The translations under genes were made by a program, and so were the position numbers. Positions 1 to 9,355 of a DNA stretch of 60,953 bases are shown here, piece after piece (within the stretch, counting starts at the first letter, position 1; every line of letters starts with the position of its first letter). Below the pieces are notes generated by a model, which worked only from the letters and a program-made list of their open reading frames with translations, searched no databases and had not been told where the DNA came from. Origin of the DNA: Prochlorococcus sp. AG-424-P16 (lineage in GTDB: Bacteria > Cyanobacteriota > Cyanobacteriia > PCC-6307 > Cyanobiaceae); assembly GCA_003213255.1 (NCBI GenBank), contig QCNI01000007.1, forward strand, positions 1 through 60,953, given 5' to 3'.

Positions 1-91
1 AAGTTTTTCCTCTATAAGTTAGTTCATTGTGCTGCTTTTTAGCTGCTTCTTTGTTCTGGACGTACTTTTGTCCTCTGTAAATTAGAGTCAT
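1..91 (-). CDS. DUF4278 family protein, N-terminal fragment (cut by window edge)
   Basis: The gene runs off the left edge; only the first 30 codons are present. The start ATG is at 89-91 on the minus strand, preceded by a GGAG Shine-Dalgarno (antisense of 100-104). The visible residues begin MTLIYRGQKYVQN and contain LIYRG at residues 3-7 and LTYRG at 24-28, the repeated Y-R-G signature of DUF4278, a small family common in cyanobacteria and of unknown function. A long G+C-rich leader precedes it (see next entry). The family call rests on the two YRG motifs; the C-terminal part cannot be seen. Confidence 0.8.
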   Translation of the reverse strand, partial: MTLIYRGQKYVQNKEAAKKQHNELTYRGKT

Positions 92-195
92 TTTTTTAGC
101 TCCGGTTTCGCTTAAGTCCCCGTTCCATGGCTTAAGTCGATTTGCGGCTTGCTATACGCAAGTTGAACGTTTTGGTAGCGGTTGCTACAAATTTA
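92..195 (-). promoter_or_regulatory. G+C-rich, foldable 5' leader of the DUF4278 gene
   Basis: Read on the minus strand, this roughly 100-base stretch is much richer in G+C than its surroundings. It contains a CTTGC-gtata-GCAAG hairpin and two CTTAAG copies 14 bases apart (self-complementary, so able to pair), and it ends in the GGAG Shine-Dalgarno of the DUF4278 start. A TATTATAAA-like -10 element lies just upstream (antisense of about 190-200). A 10-codon reading frame (MERGLKRNRS) lies in the leader. It looks like a structured 5' UTR, but I do not recognise a named RNA family. Confidence 0.4.
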
Positions 196-396
196 TAATA
201 ACATCCATTAAAATTATTTGTCTAGGTTCTTAATAAATAAACTTAATATATTAATGATAGATTAGGTTTCTGATAAAAATATTTATCATAATCCCGGCTT
301 AATTTCTCACAGGTTACATTTTGTTCGTTTTTGAGAAGTATTTTTTATTTAATGAACTTTTAAATGTAAAATTCTTAAGATTATAAAATTTGTTTT
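196..396. other. A+T-rich intergenic region
   Basis: Spacer between the divergent DUF4278 gene and the 64-residue membrane protein. It probably contains both promoters. I see no ORF of note, repeat or convincing operator. Confidence 0.5.
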
Positions 397-591
397 ATGT
401 TTTCTAGAAGCAAAAAACCTACAGTAAAAAAATCTGCAATAGTTGAAGAGACTCCATTATTTGCTCAATTATTACCATTCGCAAACAGAATGAATGATAA
501 GGTCCAATTGGTAAATGCTTTGGCTTTTACTTTTATTATGGGATTCTCAATTTTTGGAATTGCTCTATGGAAACTATCAGGGCTGACCTAA
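397..591 (+). CDS. Small single-span membrane protein, possibly a divergent Hli-like protein
   Basis: 64 residues. The first 30 are polar and lysine-rich. Residues about 38-60 form one hydrophobic helix ending GIALWKLSGLT. The stretch FANRMNDKVQLVNALAF is faintly like the ExxNGRxAMxGF helix of high-light-inducible proteins, but the invariant NGR and AM residues are missing, so the link is weak. ATG start; no obvious ribosome site. Probably a thylakoid or plasma-membrane protein. Function not recognised. Confidence 0.6.
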   Translation: MFSRSKKPTVKKSAIVEETPLFAQLLPFANRMNDKVQLVNALAFTFIMGFSIFGIALWKLSGLT

Positions 592-596
592 ATATT

Positions 597-854
597 TTAT
601 TTTTGCAAAGCATCAATTTTTGATTCTTTGTTTTCAATTATGGTTATTAACCATCTAGAGGCTAGCCCTCTGGATATTGATCTATTTTTTAGAAATCTAC
701 ATATATATACGTGTAGATTTTTTTCGTTTTTGGAGTTAAATTTTTTCTCAAAATCTAAGATATCCTCTTCTGATGTTCTTTTTCTTAGCTCATCCACCAA
801 TGCATGACTGGAGGAATCATTAAACAAATTCCCAATATTTAAGCTTAATGTCAT
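597..854 (-). CDS. Hypothetical protein, picocyanobacterial type
   Basis: 85 residues, mostly charged, with no signal peptide or membrane span. Contains a Lys/Glu-rich middle (residues about 30-47) followed by a Cys-containing segment HVYICRFLKNRSISRGLASRW and a short helix WLITIIENKES. Convergent with the 64-residue membrane protein, ending 6 bases from it. No family recognised; length, codon use and position between genes support it being real. Confidence 0.6.
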   Translation of the reverse strand: MTLSLNIGNLFNDSSSHALVDELRKRTSEEDILDFEKKFNSKNEKNLHVYICRFLKNRSISRGLASRWLITIIENKESKIDALQK

Positions 855-942
855 AAATAATTTATGTCCCTATTTAAGAGGTAGCCATAAATTAAATTTT
901 TAAAAACTATTTTATATTTTTTATTTACAAATTATTCAAAAT

Positions 943-3276
943 TTAATCTTTTGGTTTAGCAAGAGGAAGCAAGCACTTATCTGAATCACAACCTGCTGGT
1001 CCTGCTTCAGATAGTTCTCCAACATCATATTTATTAAGAGCGTCAAAGAAATCGTTATTGACTTTCCTTTCTATTACTTTATTCTGCAATGATATATATT
1101 CCTCTTTACTTATTGGTTCAAAGGGTAATCTCGGGAAAGTAGCGTTAGCACTAAATCTAGCCAGCAATGCTGCTGAAATATATCCCTCATTATTTTCTAT
1201 TGCATTATGAATAGCTTTAGCTAAATCCTCGATTTCATTTTCTCTAAATTCTACGGTTGCAGAGGTATTATGCTCTGTGTAAAATTTCTGCACTTGCATG
1301 TAAAAATCAAATTGAGCTAATGCTGAGAAATTATTGATGTCTATTTGGTCTGCGCCGTCTATATTTGCCCAACTAACTTCTGTAGGGATTTCAACTAACC
1401 ATTCTGTACATCTCGGATCAAATGGATTATCGAGCAAGCAACCATTTTCATCTTTATCAGATTGAGATGGAACAACTGAGTAACCATAATCCATGCAAGC
1501 TAAAGCGATTGGGTCATTTTTTCTGAAAGTTATTCTTCTTATGAATCTTTGAGCCTTTGGAGGATGCCAACCTGGAGCTGCTCCAGTAAGAAGACTTTTA
1601 GTTCCAGCTGGCTGAACTGTTGTGCATCTATTTGGTCTCCTTAGATTATGCTTATCACAATATTCCCATACAGTTTCTTTTACTATTTTTCTCCAAGAAT
1701 CTAAGAATTTAGCTTCCTTTTCTTTGAAGGCCTTCCCTTCTTCGCTATTTGGCCTTCCTGCTTCCCACCATTTCAACCATGGCGTCCCAAAAGCATGGAC
1801 ACAAAAATCAAATAATCCAGTGAAACTTACTCCTACGATAGGATCATATTCCCTACTTTTTCTGTAACGCTCAACTTCAAATTCATGATTAAGTAAGCAT
1901 GCTACAGAAAGAGCGGCTGCTTTAAAAGCTTTTTTTTGCTCTTCAAAATTTCCTGGATCAATCTGATTTAAATGAACTTCAGCCAAATTGCAATGGAAAT
2001 CATTTCCCAAGATCTCCCCACAAGGGTTAAGTCCATATCGGCTCATCCTGTGGTCTAACTCTTCTTCTGAAAAAGGACCATAACTACTATTTATCCAATT
2101 TCTCGCTTCATCCTTGCCTTGTTCTGAGTAGATTTCAATAAATTCCTTTCTCAATTCATCATCTTTGAGAATATCTGCATTTGATCTTGCGATAGCTTCT
2201 GGTGCAAATTGAATGGCTCCCTCACCTGAATGGAATTGTTTTGTTACTGCATCCAAAACAGTTTGGTAAGTGGGTTTTGTATGGTAAACCCTAGTATGAT
2301 TGGCCATTCTGAGGGCATCTTTTTCAGGATCTATTCTCCAATTACCATTCTCATCTTGACTCCATAAATTTTCTTTTGCAGATGCGGCTTCCTTATCATC
2401 TGAAGCAAATTGTCTCATTCCAGCACTTCTTCTTATATTCCCAGCAACTATGGTTACTGCAGCTTCATCAATTAATAAACAACACTCTACAGTACTTAAT
2501 TTCCTACCAATTGCCTTGCCAAGAAGTGATGCGACTCTAGAGTAAAGATCTTTCAATTTGATAGGATTTGCCATACCACCAAAACCTTTTAATGATTCTC
2601 CCGCAGGCCTAATATCTTCCAAATCAATATAAACATCAATTTCTCTTTCAAGACTCTCGTTACTTGATGCCTCAAGAAGATATTTATAGCTATCTACCCA
2701 TCCTCTTCTGCTATCTCCAACTTTGATATGAAGATCTTTTCCTTTAATTTCTAATGATGACTTTTCTTCTCTTTGATCTTTAGGAGTTATTCCAACTTCA
2801 CTGACTGATTTAATGTTTATTTTGTTAATTACCGTAGGTAGATTATTTATAAAATGAGGCTCAATTATTGCACCTGTTCCACATCCCATCATTGCTAAGT
2901 CCATCATTAATGCGAAGGCTTCCCAATCAATTAAGTTTGTTGAGGTACAGTTGTATGCTCCTGAGAAATTTTGGTTCTTATTAATCCAAGGGGTTCCGCC
3001 TATCCATAACCATCTTCCTGAAGGTTGAGCTTTTTGGTTACTTTGCATCTCTCTCATTAGGATTAATTCTTCTTCAGAAAGTTTTCCTAATTCTTTTAAT
3101 CCAGATAAATTCCTTTCGCCTACTTCACTCCAGTTCTCCCTTTTGCCAGATGAAGTTTTTCTACTATAAGATCTGAAAAAAACTGGGTAAGCAGCTGGCG
3201 CAGTCTTTGGAAAATCATCTTTTTTAAGATTATTGGAATTGCTTTCTGAAGAAGCTTTATTTGGTGCAACAGTCAC
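943..3276 (-). CDS. nrdJ: Adenosylcobalamin-dependent (class II) ribonucleoside-triphosphate reductase
   Basis: Reduces ribonucleotides to deoxyribonucleotides for DNA synthesis, using coenzyme B12 to generate the thiyl radical, in the cytosol. Hallmarks of the monomeric class II enzyme: YNCTSTNLID (first cysteine of the active-site pair), GCGTGAIIEPH, the NPCGE catalytic loop with the following HCNLAEV, and a C-terminal redox pair GCDSDKC. Length about 777 residues fits the Lactobacillus leichmannii-type enzyme. I place the start at GTG 3274-3276 (VTVAPNK...). The frame stays open for 25 more codons to another GTG at 3351, and that extra stretch (MVRIVADATGRVIL...) overlaps a foldable leader, so it is probably not translated. 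No separate small subunit is present or expected. Confidence 0.95.
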   Translation of the reverse strand: MTVAPNKASSESNSNNLKKDDFPKTAPAAYPVFFRSYSRKTSSGKRENWSEVGERNLSGLKELGKLSEEELILMREMQSNQKAQPSGRWLWIGGTPWINKNQNFSGAYNCTSTNLIDWEAFALMMDLAMMGCGTGAIIEPHFINNLPTVINKINIKSVSEVGITPKDQREEKSSLEIKGKDLHIKVGDSRRGWVDSYKYLLEASSNESLEREIDVYIDLEDIRPAGESLKGFGGMANPIKLKDLYSRVASLLGKAIGRKLSTVECCLLIDEAAVTIVAGNIRRSAGMRQFASDDKEAASAKENLWSQDENGNWRIDPEKDALRMANHTRVYHTKPTYQTVLDAVTKQFHSGEGAIQFAPEAIARSNADILKDDELRKEFIEIYSEQGKDEARNWINSSYGPFSEEELDHRMSRYGLNPCGEILGNDFHCNLAEVHLNQIDPGNFEEQKKAFKAAALSVACLLNHEFEVERYRKSREYDPIVGVSFTGLFDFCVHAFGTPWLKWWEAGRPNSEEGKAFKEKEAKFLDSWRKIVKETVWEYCDKHNLRRPNRCTTVQPAGTKSLLTGAAPGWHPPKAQRFIRRITFRKNDPIALACMDYGYSVVPSQSDKDENGCLLDNPFDPRCTEWLVEIPTEVSWANIDGADQIDINNFSALAQFDFYMQVQKFYTEHNTSATVEFRENEIEDLAKAIHNAIENNEGYISAALLARFSANATFPRLPFEPISKEEYISLQNKVIERKVNNDFFDALNKYDVGELSEAGPAGCDSDKCLLPLAKPKD

Positions 3277-3405
3277 GATAAAAAAACGTATGTAAATAAC
3301 CCGTACTGGAAGAATAACTCTACCTGTGGCGTCTGCAACTATTCTTACCACTATTTAACGGTTTGTGTAGAATTATGTTTAATATGAAATTTTTGTTTCA
3401 AGAAA
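3277..3405 (-). promoter_or_regulatory. Promoter and foldable 5' leader of nrdJ
   Basis: On the minus strand a TTGAAA box, 18 bases, then CATAAT can serve as promoter (antisense of about 3372-3401). The resulting leader of about 95 bases contains a 7-bp stem, AAGAATA pairing with TATTCTT (3340-3346 with 3310-3316), enclosing a G+C-rich loop (GCAGACGCCACAGG). nrdJ leaders are known to carry RNA elements in some bacteria. I could not match a cobalamin-riboswitch consensus here. Confidence 0.35.
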
Positions 3406-3409
3406 GGAT

Positions 3410-4105
3410 ATGGAAAGAGTCCCCGAACCTGAATTAATGGAAGAAAAAGAGCAGGTCATTTCTTATGACGAAGCTGATTTTTCAGAAGGGGAAGTTAATC
3501 TAATTAATCAAATAAATAAATATCTTTTGAAAAAAAATATTTCTTTAGGTGAAAAAGATTTAATAGTTGATTTAGGATGTGGCCCAGGAAATATTTCTGA
3601 GAAGTTAGCAATAAAATGGCCTAATACTGCAGTCTTAGGAATAGATGGTTCTAAAGAGATGATTTTGAGAGCAGAATATAATAAAGGAATTTCTAATAAT
3701 CAAAAAAAATTAAAAAATTTACGCTACATTTGTTCTGACATCAAAGACATTAAATCAAATAATTTTTTATTTAAAAAAAATATTAGTTTACTTGTAAGCA
3801 ACAGTTTAATTCATCACATTACCAATCTTGAAGATTTCTTCAACACAATAAGAATTTTATCTAGTAATATTACTGTAAATTTTCACAAGGACTTAAAAAG
3901 GCCATTAGATGAAAAGTCTGCTTTAGAACTCAAAGCTCAATGTTCAACTAAATATAATGAGATTTTAACTAATGATTATTATGCCTCTTTAAGAGCTTCT
4001 TATACTTTTAAAGAGTTAAAAAATTTCATCTCAGAGAATGATCTATCCTCTTTAGATGTGTTTGAGGAAGGTGAAAATTATTTAATAGTCTATGGTAATG
4101 TTTAA
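3410..4105 (+). CDS. Class I SAM-dependent methyltransferase
   Basis: 231 residues. The SAM-binding glycine loop VDLGCGPGN is near residues 49-57, followed by the acidic end of strand 2 (VLGIDGSKEM) and the SDI segment of motif II, as in Rossmann-fold methyltransferases. LLVSNSLIHHITNLEDFF is the usual post-motif region of small-molecule methyltransferases. Substrate cannot be told. Divergent from nrdJ; 31 bases upstream of prfC on the same strand, so possibly co-transcribed. Confidence 0.85.
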   Translation: MERVPEPELMEEKEQVISYDEADFSEGEVNLINQINKYLLKKNISLGEKDLIVDLGCGPGNISEKLAIKWPNTAVLGIDGSKEMILRAEYNKGISNNQKKLKNLRYICSDIKDIKSNNFLFKKNISLLVSNSLIHHITNLEDFFNTIRILSSNITVNFHKDLKRPLDEKSALELKAQCSTKYNEILTNDYYASLRASYTFKELKNFISENDLSSLDVFEEGENYLIVYGNV

Positions 4106-4136
4106 GAACTAAGTGAAAGGCCCTTATATTATATAA

Positions 4137-5774
4137 ATGAGCTTGGGTACTAAAATTCTAAATAATAAAGAAATACTGGATGCGGTAAATAAAAGAAGAA
4201 ATTTTGCTATTATTTCACATCCAGATGCTGGGAAAACGACTCTTACCGAGAAGCTTCTTTTGTATGGAGGTGCCATTCAACAGGCAGGAGCAGTAAAAGC
4301 TAGGGGTAATCAGAGAAAAGCCACCTCAGACTGGATGGAACTTGAGAAACAAAGAGGTATTTCTATTACATCAACTGTATTGCAATTTGAATATGAAAGA
4401 TCTGTAATTAATCTATTAGATACACCAGGACACCAAGATTTCTCCGAAGATACTTATAGAACATTAGCTGCTGCTGATAATGCAGTTATGTTGGAAGATG
4501 CTGCTAAAGGACTAGAACCTCAAACTAGAAAATTGTTTGAAGTTTGCAAGATGCGAAAAATACCAATATTTACTTTCATAAATAAAATGGATAGACCAGG
4601 TAGAGAGCCATTTTCTTTACTTGATGAAATTGAATCAGAACTTGGATTAAATACCCTACCTATTAACTGGCCAATAGGGAGTGGCGAGGAATTTAGAGGA
4701 GTTATTGATAGATTTTCGAGAGAGGTGATTTTATTTGATAAAGCAGTGAGAGGGAAACAATCGAATGAGAAAAGATTAAGTCTTGAAGATAAAGAGCTAT
4801 CAAAATATGTTGAGAGAGATTTACTTGAAAACTCACTTGAAGAATTGGAGGTTCTTGATGAGGCAGGATCTAAATTTGAAAAAGAAAAAGTTTTTAATGG
4901 CTCTTTAACCCCAGTTTTCTTTGGATCTGCCATGACTAATTTTGGCGTAAGGCCATTTTTAGATAGTTTTTTAAAAATGGCACAAAAACCAACTTCAAGA
5001 AATAGTAATAAAGGGGATATTGAACCTGCAAGCGATGAATTTAGTGGGTTTGTTTTTAAGCTTCAGGCAAATATGGATCCAAAGCACAGAGATAGGGTTG
5101 CTTTTATAAGAGTTTGTAGTGGCAAATTTGAAAAGGATATGTCAGTTAAACATTCCAGAACTGGGAAAACAATTAGATTATCAAGACCACAAAAAATATT
5201 TGGGCAAGATAGAGAAGTAGTTGATGATGCCTATCCTGGGGATGTTATTGGTTTAAATAATCCAGGGATGTTTTCTATTGGAGATACTCTTTATACGGGA
5301 GCTCATCTGGAATATGAGGGTATACCATCCTTTAGTCCTGAAATATTCAGCTGGCTAAGAAATCCAAATCCCTCAGCATTTAAAAACTTTAGAAAGGGTG
5401 TTAATGAACTTCGAGAAGAAGGAGCTGTTCAGATTCTTTATGATTTTGATGAGAGTAAAAGAGACCCTATACTCGCAGCCGTTGGTCAATTGCAGCTGGA
5501 GGTAGTAACTCACAGATTAAAAAGTGAATATGGTGTAGATGCAAATCTTGAAGCAATGCCATATCAATTGGCTAGATGGATTTCTGATGGATGGCCAGCT
5601 ATTGAAAAACTAGGCAGAATATTCAACTGTAAAATAGTTAAAGATTGTTGGAATAGGCCAGTTATTCTTTTCAAAAATGAGTGGAATCTAAATCAGTTTG
5701 TTGAAGACAATAATCAATTAAATTTAAACAAAGTTGCGCCCGTTGTTAGTGGAGTCGAACCAATTGTTTTATAA
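4137..5774 (+). CDS. prfC: Peptide chain release factor 3 (RF3), GTPase
   Basis: 545 residues. RF3 uses GTP to recycle RF1/RF2 from the ribosome after termination. The translational-GTPase motifs are all present: G1 [10 protein letters not shown]2 region QRGISIT, G3 DTPGHQDF and G4 NKMDR. The [12 protein letters not shown] stretch after G1 and the C-terminal region lacking EF-G domain IV and V are typical of RF3 rather than EF-G. ATG start, no clear Shine-Dalgarno. Full length. Confidence 0.95.
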   Translation: MSLGTKILNNKEILDAVNKRRNFAIISHPDAGKTTLTEKLLLYGGAIQQAGAVKARGNQRKATSDWMELEKQRGISITSTVLQFEYERSVINLLDTPGHQDFSEDTYRTLAAADNAVMLEDAAKGLEPQTRKLFEVCKMRKIPIFTFINKMDRPGREPFSLLDEIESELGLNTLPINWPIGSGEEFRGVIDRFSREVILFDKAVRGKQSNEKRLSLEDKELSKYVERDLLENSLEELEVLDEAGSKFEKEKVFNGSLTPVFFGSAMTNFGVRPFLDSFLKMAQKPTSRNSNKGDIEPASDEFSGFVFKLQANMDPKHRDRVAFIRVCSGKFEKDMSVKHSRTGKTIRLSRPQKIFGQDREVVDDAYPGDVIGLNNPGMFSIGDTLYTGAHLEYEGIPSFSPEIFSWLRNPNPSAFKNFRKGVNELREEGAVQILYDFDESKRDPILAAVGQLQLEVVTHRLKSEYGVDANLEAMPYQLARWISDGWPAIEKLGRIFNCKIVKDCWNRPVILFKNEWNLNQFVEDNNQLNLNKVAPVVSGVEPIVL

Positions 5775-5825
5775 AGTCTTAATGGATTATAAAATTAGTT
5801 AATCTGTTAGTATTAGTAAAAAATT

Positions 5826-6500
5826 TTGGATTCAAACAGTAATAAAAATAATAACGAAAAATCACCTTATGAAATCTTAGGTGTAAAAGAAGGTGCTGCT
5901 TTTGAGGATATTCAGAAGGCTAGAGATATTAAAGTTAAAGAGGCTGGTGAAGACTTAATTTTAAAAGCGAAAATAGAATCTTCCTTTGATCAATTACTCA
6001 TGGGTAGTTTGAAAGCCAGGCAATCAGGAAATGTAAGCTATGAAGCTGTGAGTGCCTCAAAAAAAGAAAAACAAATTAATCAATTTACCAATAATAACTT
6101 CCCACTTCTTTCTAAGATAAAAAATTTAAATAATAACTCTAACAATTCAAGTCAGTATAGTTTGCCAAAAATAACTACCCCCTCATTTGATAATCTTTTA
6201 ATAAAAATATCTGTTGGGCTATTATTTTTAATTTTGTTATTTATCAGTCCAGACTCTAATAATAGACTTTTACTCTCTATCTCAACATTAATACTTACCT
6301 ATACTCAAATTAAATCAGGGAAAAGATTTATAGGTTCTCTGGGTTGGAGTGTTACCTTTCTCTCGATAGGATTAATATTTGGTGGATTGCTTGAAAATAA
6401 TTCTTTCATTCAGGAAGTATCAAACAACTCTTTATCAATACAAAAAATTCAAAGTATTCCGGCCATGGTTATTTTATGGCTAGGCGTGATTTTTTTATGA
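5826..6500 (+). CDS. CPP1-like (DUF3353) membrane protein with J-like domain
   Basis: 224 residues, TTG start (MDSNSNK...). Residues 14-70 form a J-domain-like helical region starting [17 protein letters not shown] and lacking the HPD tripeptide of true DnaJ proteins. The C-terminal half has about four hydrophobic spans. This is the layout of the cyanobacterial/plastid CPP1 family, chaperone-like for protochlorophyllide oxidoreductase in plants. The Asn-rich linker (about 85-105) is low complexity. Its end overlaps the convergent hslO end by 6 bases. Confidence 0.8.
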   Translation: MDSNSNKNNNEKSPYEILGVKEGAAFEDIQKARDIKVKEAGEDLILKAKIESSFDQLLMGSLKARQSGNVSYEAVSASKKEKQINQFTNNNFPLLSKIKNLNNNSNNSSQYSLPKITTPSFDNLLIKISVGLLFLILLFISPDSNNRLLLSISTLILTYTQIKSGKRFIGSLGWSVTFLSIGLIFGGLLENNSFIQEVSNNSLSIQKIQSIPAMVILWLGVIFL

Positions 6501-7403
6501 TTGATTTTCTATCATTGATTTAATTTCTTCATAATTTATAAGATATTTATTTTTACAAAATTCACAAACCAACTCTGCTTTGCCATCTTTCTTGAGGATG
6601 TCCTCTAACTCGCTCTTATCAAGCATTTTCATCGCATTAAAACTTCTTTGTTTGGAACACTTGCATTTAAAACTCACTTCTTGAGAACGAGCTTTTTCAG
6701 AGATTGATTTATCGTCAATATCGGGAAATATATTTCTAATTAACTCAAGAAGATTATCTTTTGACTTAAATAGATCTTCGCTGAAAGAAGTAATTTCTTT
6801 GCATCTTTCTTCAAGTAGTGAGACTAGCAGAGGGTCAGTATCTTTTTTAGGTAAAACTTGAGCTAATAAGCCACCACTACAAATAACACTTTTATTTTGA
6901 ATTTTTTCTCCAATAAATACAGCAGAGGGAGTTTGCTCTGAATGATATAAATATGAAGCTAAGTCTTCAGCAATATTCCCATTTACTAATTCAACAGTGC
7001 TTGTAAAGGGTTCTCCAAATCCACTATCTCTAATTACATTTAAATATCCTGTACCTAATGCTTTTTTAAAATCAAAAGAATATTTATTATTATCTATTTT
7101 GACTAGGTCCAATTCTAAATTAGGATTCCCTACATAACCCCTAACTTTCCCGTCTCTACCTGCATCAACTAGTAATCCCTTTAAAGGTCCGTCAGATCTA
7201 ACTCTTAAAGTGACTCTCCCATGCATTATTTTCATCGAGCTTGCTAAAAGCAGTGAAGCACTTAATGCTCTGCCTAAGATACAGGTGGTTAAGTAAGAAA
7301 GGCCGTGTCTTTTTTTTGCTTCTAAAGAAGATTCTGTTGTTAAGACCGCAACTAATCTTATTCCTCCATTGGCTGCAGTAGCCCGAACTATCCTATCCTG
7401 CAT
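6495..7403 (-). CDS. hslO: Hsp33, redox-regulated holdase chaperone
   Basis: 302 residues. Cytosolic chaperone switched on by oxidation and zinc loss. The N-terminal substrate-binding domain begins [20 protein letters not shown]. The C-terminal redox switch is intact: KCKC at about residue 247-250 and CEFC about 30 residues later, giving the four zinc-binding cysteines. The gene sits 9 bases after the ABC ATPase gene on the same strand, so the two probably share a transcript. Confidence 0.95.
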   Translation of the reverse strand: MQDRIVRATAANGGIRLVAVLTTESSLEAKKRHGLSYLTTCILGRALSASLLLASSMKIMHGRVTLRVRSDGPLKGLLVDAGRDGKVRGYVGNPNLELDLVKIDNNKYSFDFKKALGTGYLNVIRDSGFGEPFTSTVELVNGNIAEDLASYLYHSEQTPSAVFIGEKIQNKSVICSGGLLAQVLPKKDTDPLLVSLLEERCKEITSFSEDLFKSKDNLLELIRNIFPDIDDKSISEKARSQEVSFKCKCSKQRSFNAMKMLDKSELEDILKKDGKAELVCEFCKNKYLINYEEIKSMIENQS

Positions 7404-7412
7404 GATTTTCTT

Positions 7413-8039
7413 TCATAAAACTTTGATTTTCCCTTTTTCCAAGGATAATATCCTAGAAGGAATTCCCTCAAATAATGCAGGTTCATGAGTAACAATAATA
7501 ATTGTATTTTTATTTTTTAAATCAAGAATTAAATTCTTCACATCATTTCTCATTGAATAGTCTAATCCAGCAGTTGGTTCATCAAGTAAAAGAATTGAGG
7601 GGTTTCTAAGTAGTTGAACTGCTACAGCTAACCGCCTTTGTTGTCCGCCACTTAGCTGTTCTGGTGGTTGAGTCAGATTAATTTTTTTCAAACCAACTTT
7701 ATTTAAAACTATTTCTATATTTTTTTCTCTTAAAGATTTATGGCCTATTTTTAATTCTTTACCAATGGTTGTACCTATAAAGTATCTTTCAGGAAATTGG
7801 AATACTACTCCACAAAACCATCTTCTTTGTCTAGAAGACAAAATTTTATTCTTCCAAGTAATTTTTCCCTTTTGCGGATTTGTTAATCCGCTTATTATTT
7901 CGAGGAGTGTTGTTTTCCCAGAACCACTATTGCCACAAATTAAAATGATTTCATTTTCATGAACTTTTAAATTTAAATTGTCTATTATTTTTCTTTCACC
8001 AGTTTGGGGTTGATAAGATATTTCTTTTAAGTCAAGCAT
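7413..8039 (-). CDS. ABC transporter ATP-binding protein
   Basis: 208 residues, a lone nucleotide-binding domain. Walker A GNSGSGKTT is at about residues 35-43, signature LSGGQQRR mid-protein, Walker B ILLLDEPTAGLD and the switch histidine in IVTHEP. The sequence resembles CbiO/EcfA-type ATPases. No permease gene is adjacent, so the substrate is unknown; the membrane partner must be encoded elsewhere. Slightly short for the family but all catalytic motifs are present. Confidence 0.88.
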   Translation of the reverse strand: MLDLKEISYQPQTGERKIIDNLNLKVHENEIILICGNSGSGKTTLLEIISGLTNPQKGKITWKNKILSSRQRRWFCGVVFQFPERYFIGTTIGKELKIGHKSLREKNIEIVLNKVGLKKINLTQPPEQLSGGQQRRLAVAVQLLRNPSILLLDEPTAGLDYSMRNDVKNLILDLKNKNTIIIVTHEPALFEGIPSRILSLEKGKIKVL

Positions 8040-8122
8040 TATTAATTAAGTTATAGGTATAAATTTTAATCTAGTAATAACTTACTTATAATAGCTGTAG
8101 ATCTAAAAAGTTATTAGTCAAT

Positions 8123-8566
8123 ATGAATATTATTTTTAGGGAAGTTGATCCTTTTAATTGTTGGATATGGATCAGGTTTTCAGAATCGCCTACTCAAGAC
8201 GAAAAAAATTATTTAGATGGTGTTTTTGATAGTTGGTACGTTTTAGGAAGGTTAGGTGGATTTAATTCTGAAAATTTGCAAACTCATGAAGAGGGTTCCG
8301 ATCTAAGTTGGATGTCTTATGATAACGATCAAAAAAATGCATCTCTTCCAGCCTTAATGCATAATTTAGGAATTATGGAATATCAAAATCTTTGGGGAAG
8401 ATGTTGGGTCGATTTTGGAACTTCAGACTCCATTTCAATAGATATATTAATTAATTCTTTGAATGAGATATCAAATAATTATGTAAAAATTGAAGAGTTA
8501 ATAATTGGGGGTGAAAATAATGATTGGGCAATTGAAGAACATGAAGATTTGGTTTTCAAAGATTAA
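8123..8566 (+). CDS. DUF3531 family protein
   Basis: 147 residues, soluble, acidic and tryptophan-rich (CWIWIRF, DSWYVLGRLGG, QNLWGRCWVDFGT). These blocks match the DUF3531 family of cyanobacteria and plastids, function unknown. It ends 9 bases before rsmE on the same strand and probably shares its transcript, which continues into the DUF92 gene. Confidence 0.8.
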   Translation: MNIIFREVDPFNCWIWIRFSESPTQDEKNYLDGVFDSWYVLGRLGGFNSENLQTHEEGSDLSWMSYDNDQKNASLPALMHNLGIMEYQNLWGRCWVDFGTSDSISIDILINSLNEISNNYVKIEELIIGGENNDWAIEEHEDLVFKD

Positions 8567-8575
8567 GTGTTTTAG

Positions 8576-9349
8576 ATGGAAGACTTAACAAGATTAATTA
8601 TTTCCCATGAAAGAATTGAAAATATTAAGAACAATAATTTAGAACTTTCTAAAGAAGAGGCTCATTATTTAAATAAAGTAATGAGGATAAAAAATGGTAA
8701 AGAAATATTTATAACTAATGGAGAGGGTTCATTATGGAAAGCTATAAAAGTTAAAAATGATTGTTTAGAAATAATTAAATTAAAAAAACCTTACTTATCT
8801 CAAGAACAAGAAATTTACTTATTAGGAATAGCTGTTGTTATACCAAAAAGTGGTTTTGAGGATATTTTAAAAATGTGTACTGAAATAGGAATCGATTATA
8901 TACAGCCATTATTTTCAGAAAGACAGGTAAACAAAAATTTGAATTTTTCAAGAAAGCTTTTGAGATGGAATTCAATTATCAAAGAAGCAGTTGAGCAAAG
9001 TGAGAGATTATGGAAACCATCCATTTTAAATGGTATGGATATTATTAAATGGCTAAAAAGTAGAGATAATCAAGAAAGAGTTTCAATTTCTATAACGAGA
9101 GAAGAAACACCATATGACTTAAATAAATGGTTAAGAAAACAACAAGAATTTGCAAATAAAAAAGGAGGTATATTTTGGAATGTAATTGGCCCTGAAGGGG
9201 GTTGGTCCTCTAAAGAAATTGATTTTTTTAAAAAAAATAACATTACCTTTGTGAAACTTTCCGACACTATCTTAAGAACTTCGACGGCTAGTATTAACGC
9301 ATCGTCAATCCTAAATCAGTGGAGAATTGATTTGAAATTAAAGAATTAG
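8576..9349 (+). CDS. rsmE: 16S rRNA (uracil-1498-N3) methyltransferase RsmE
   Basis: 257 residues. SPOUT-class methyltransferase that modifies U1498 of 16S rRNA near the decoding site. Seen: N-terminal PUA-like segment (EAHYLNKVMRIKNGKEI), a SPOUT strand VVIPKSGFEDILKMCTEIG, and the knot region IGPEGGWSSKEIDFF followed by LSDTILRTSTASINASSI, which binds SAM. Start ATG at 8576. Middle gene of the DUF3531-rsmE-DUF92 run; the next start is 7 bases after its stop. Confidence 0.92.
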   Translation: MEDLTRLIISHERIENIKNNNLELSKEEAHYLNKVMRIKNGKEIFITNGEGSLWKAIKVKNDCLEIIKLKKPYLSQEQEIYLLGIAVVIPKSGFEDILKMCTEIGIDYIQPLFSERQVNKNLNFSRKLLRWNSIIKEAVEQSERLWKPSILNGMDIIKWLKSRDNQERVSISITREETPYDLNKWLRKQQEFANKKGGIFWNVIGPEGGWSSKEIDFFKKNNITFVKLSDTILRTSTASINASSILNQWRIDLKLKN

Positions 9350-9355
9350 ATAAAT

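Noticed and set aside
5745-5765. tRNA T-loop-like GTCGAACC
   Set aside because: Lies inside the prfC coding region; no acceptor or anticodon stems nearby.
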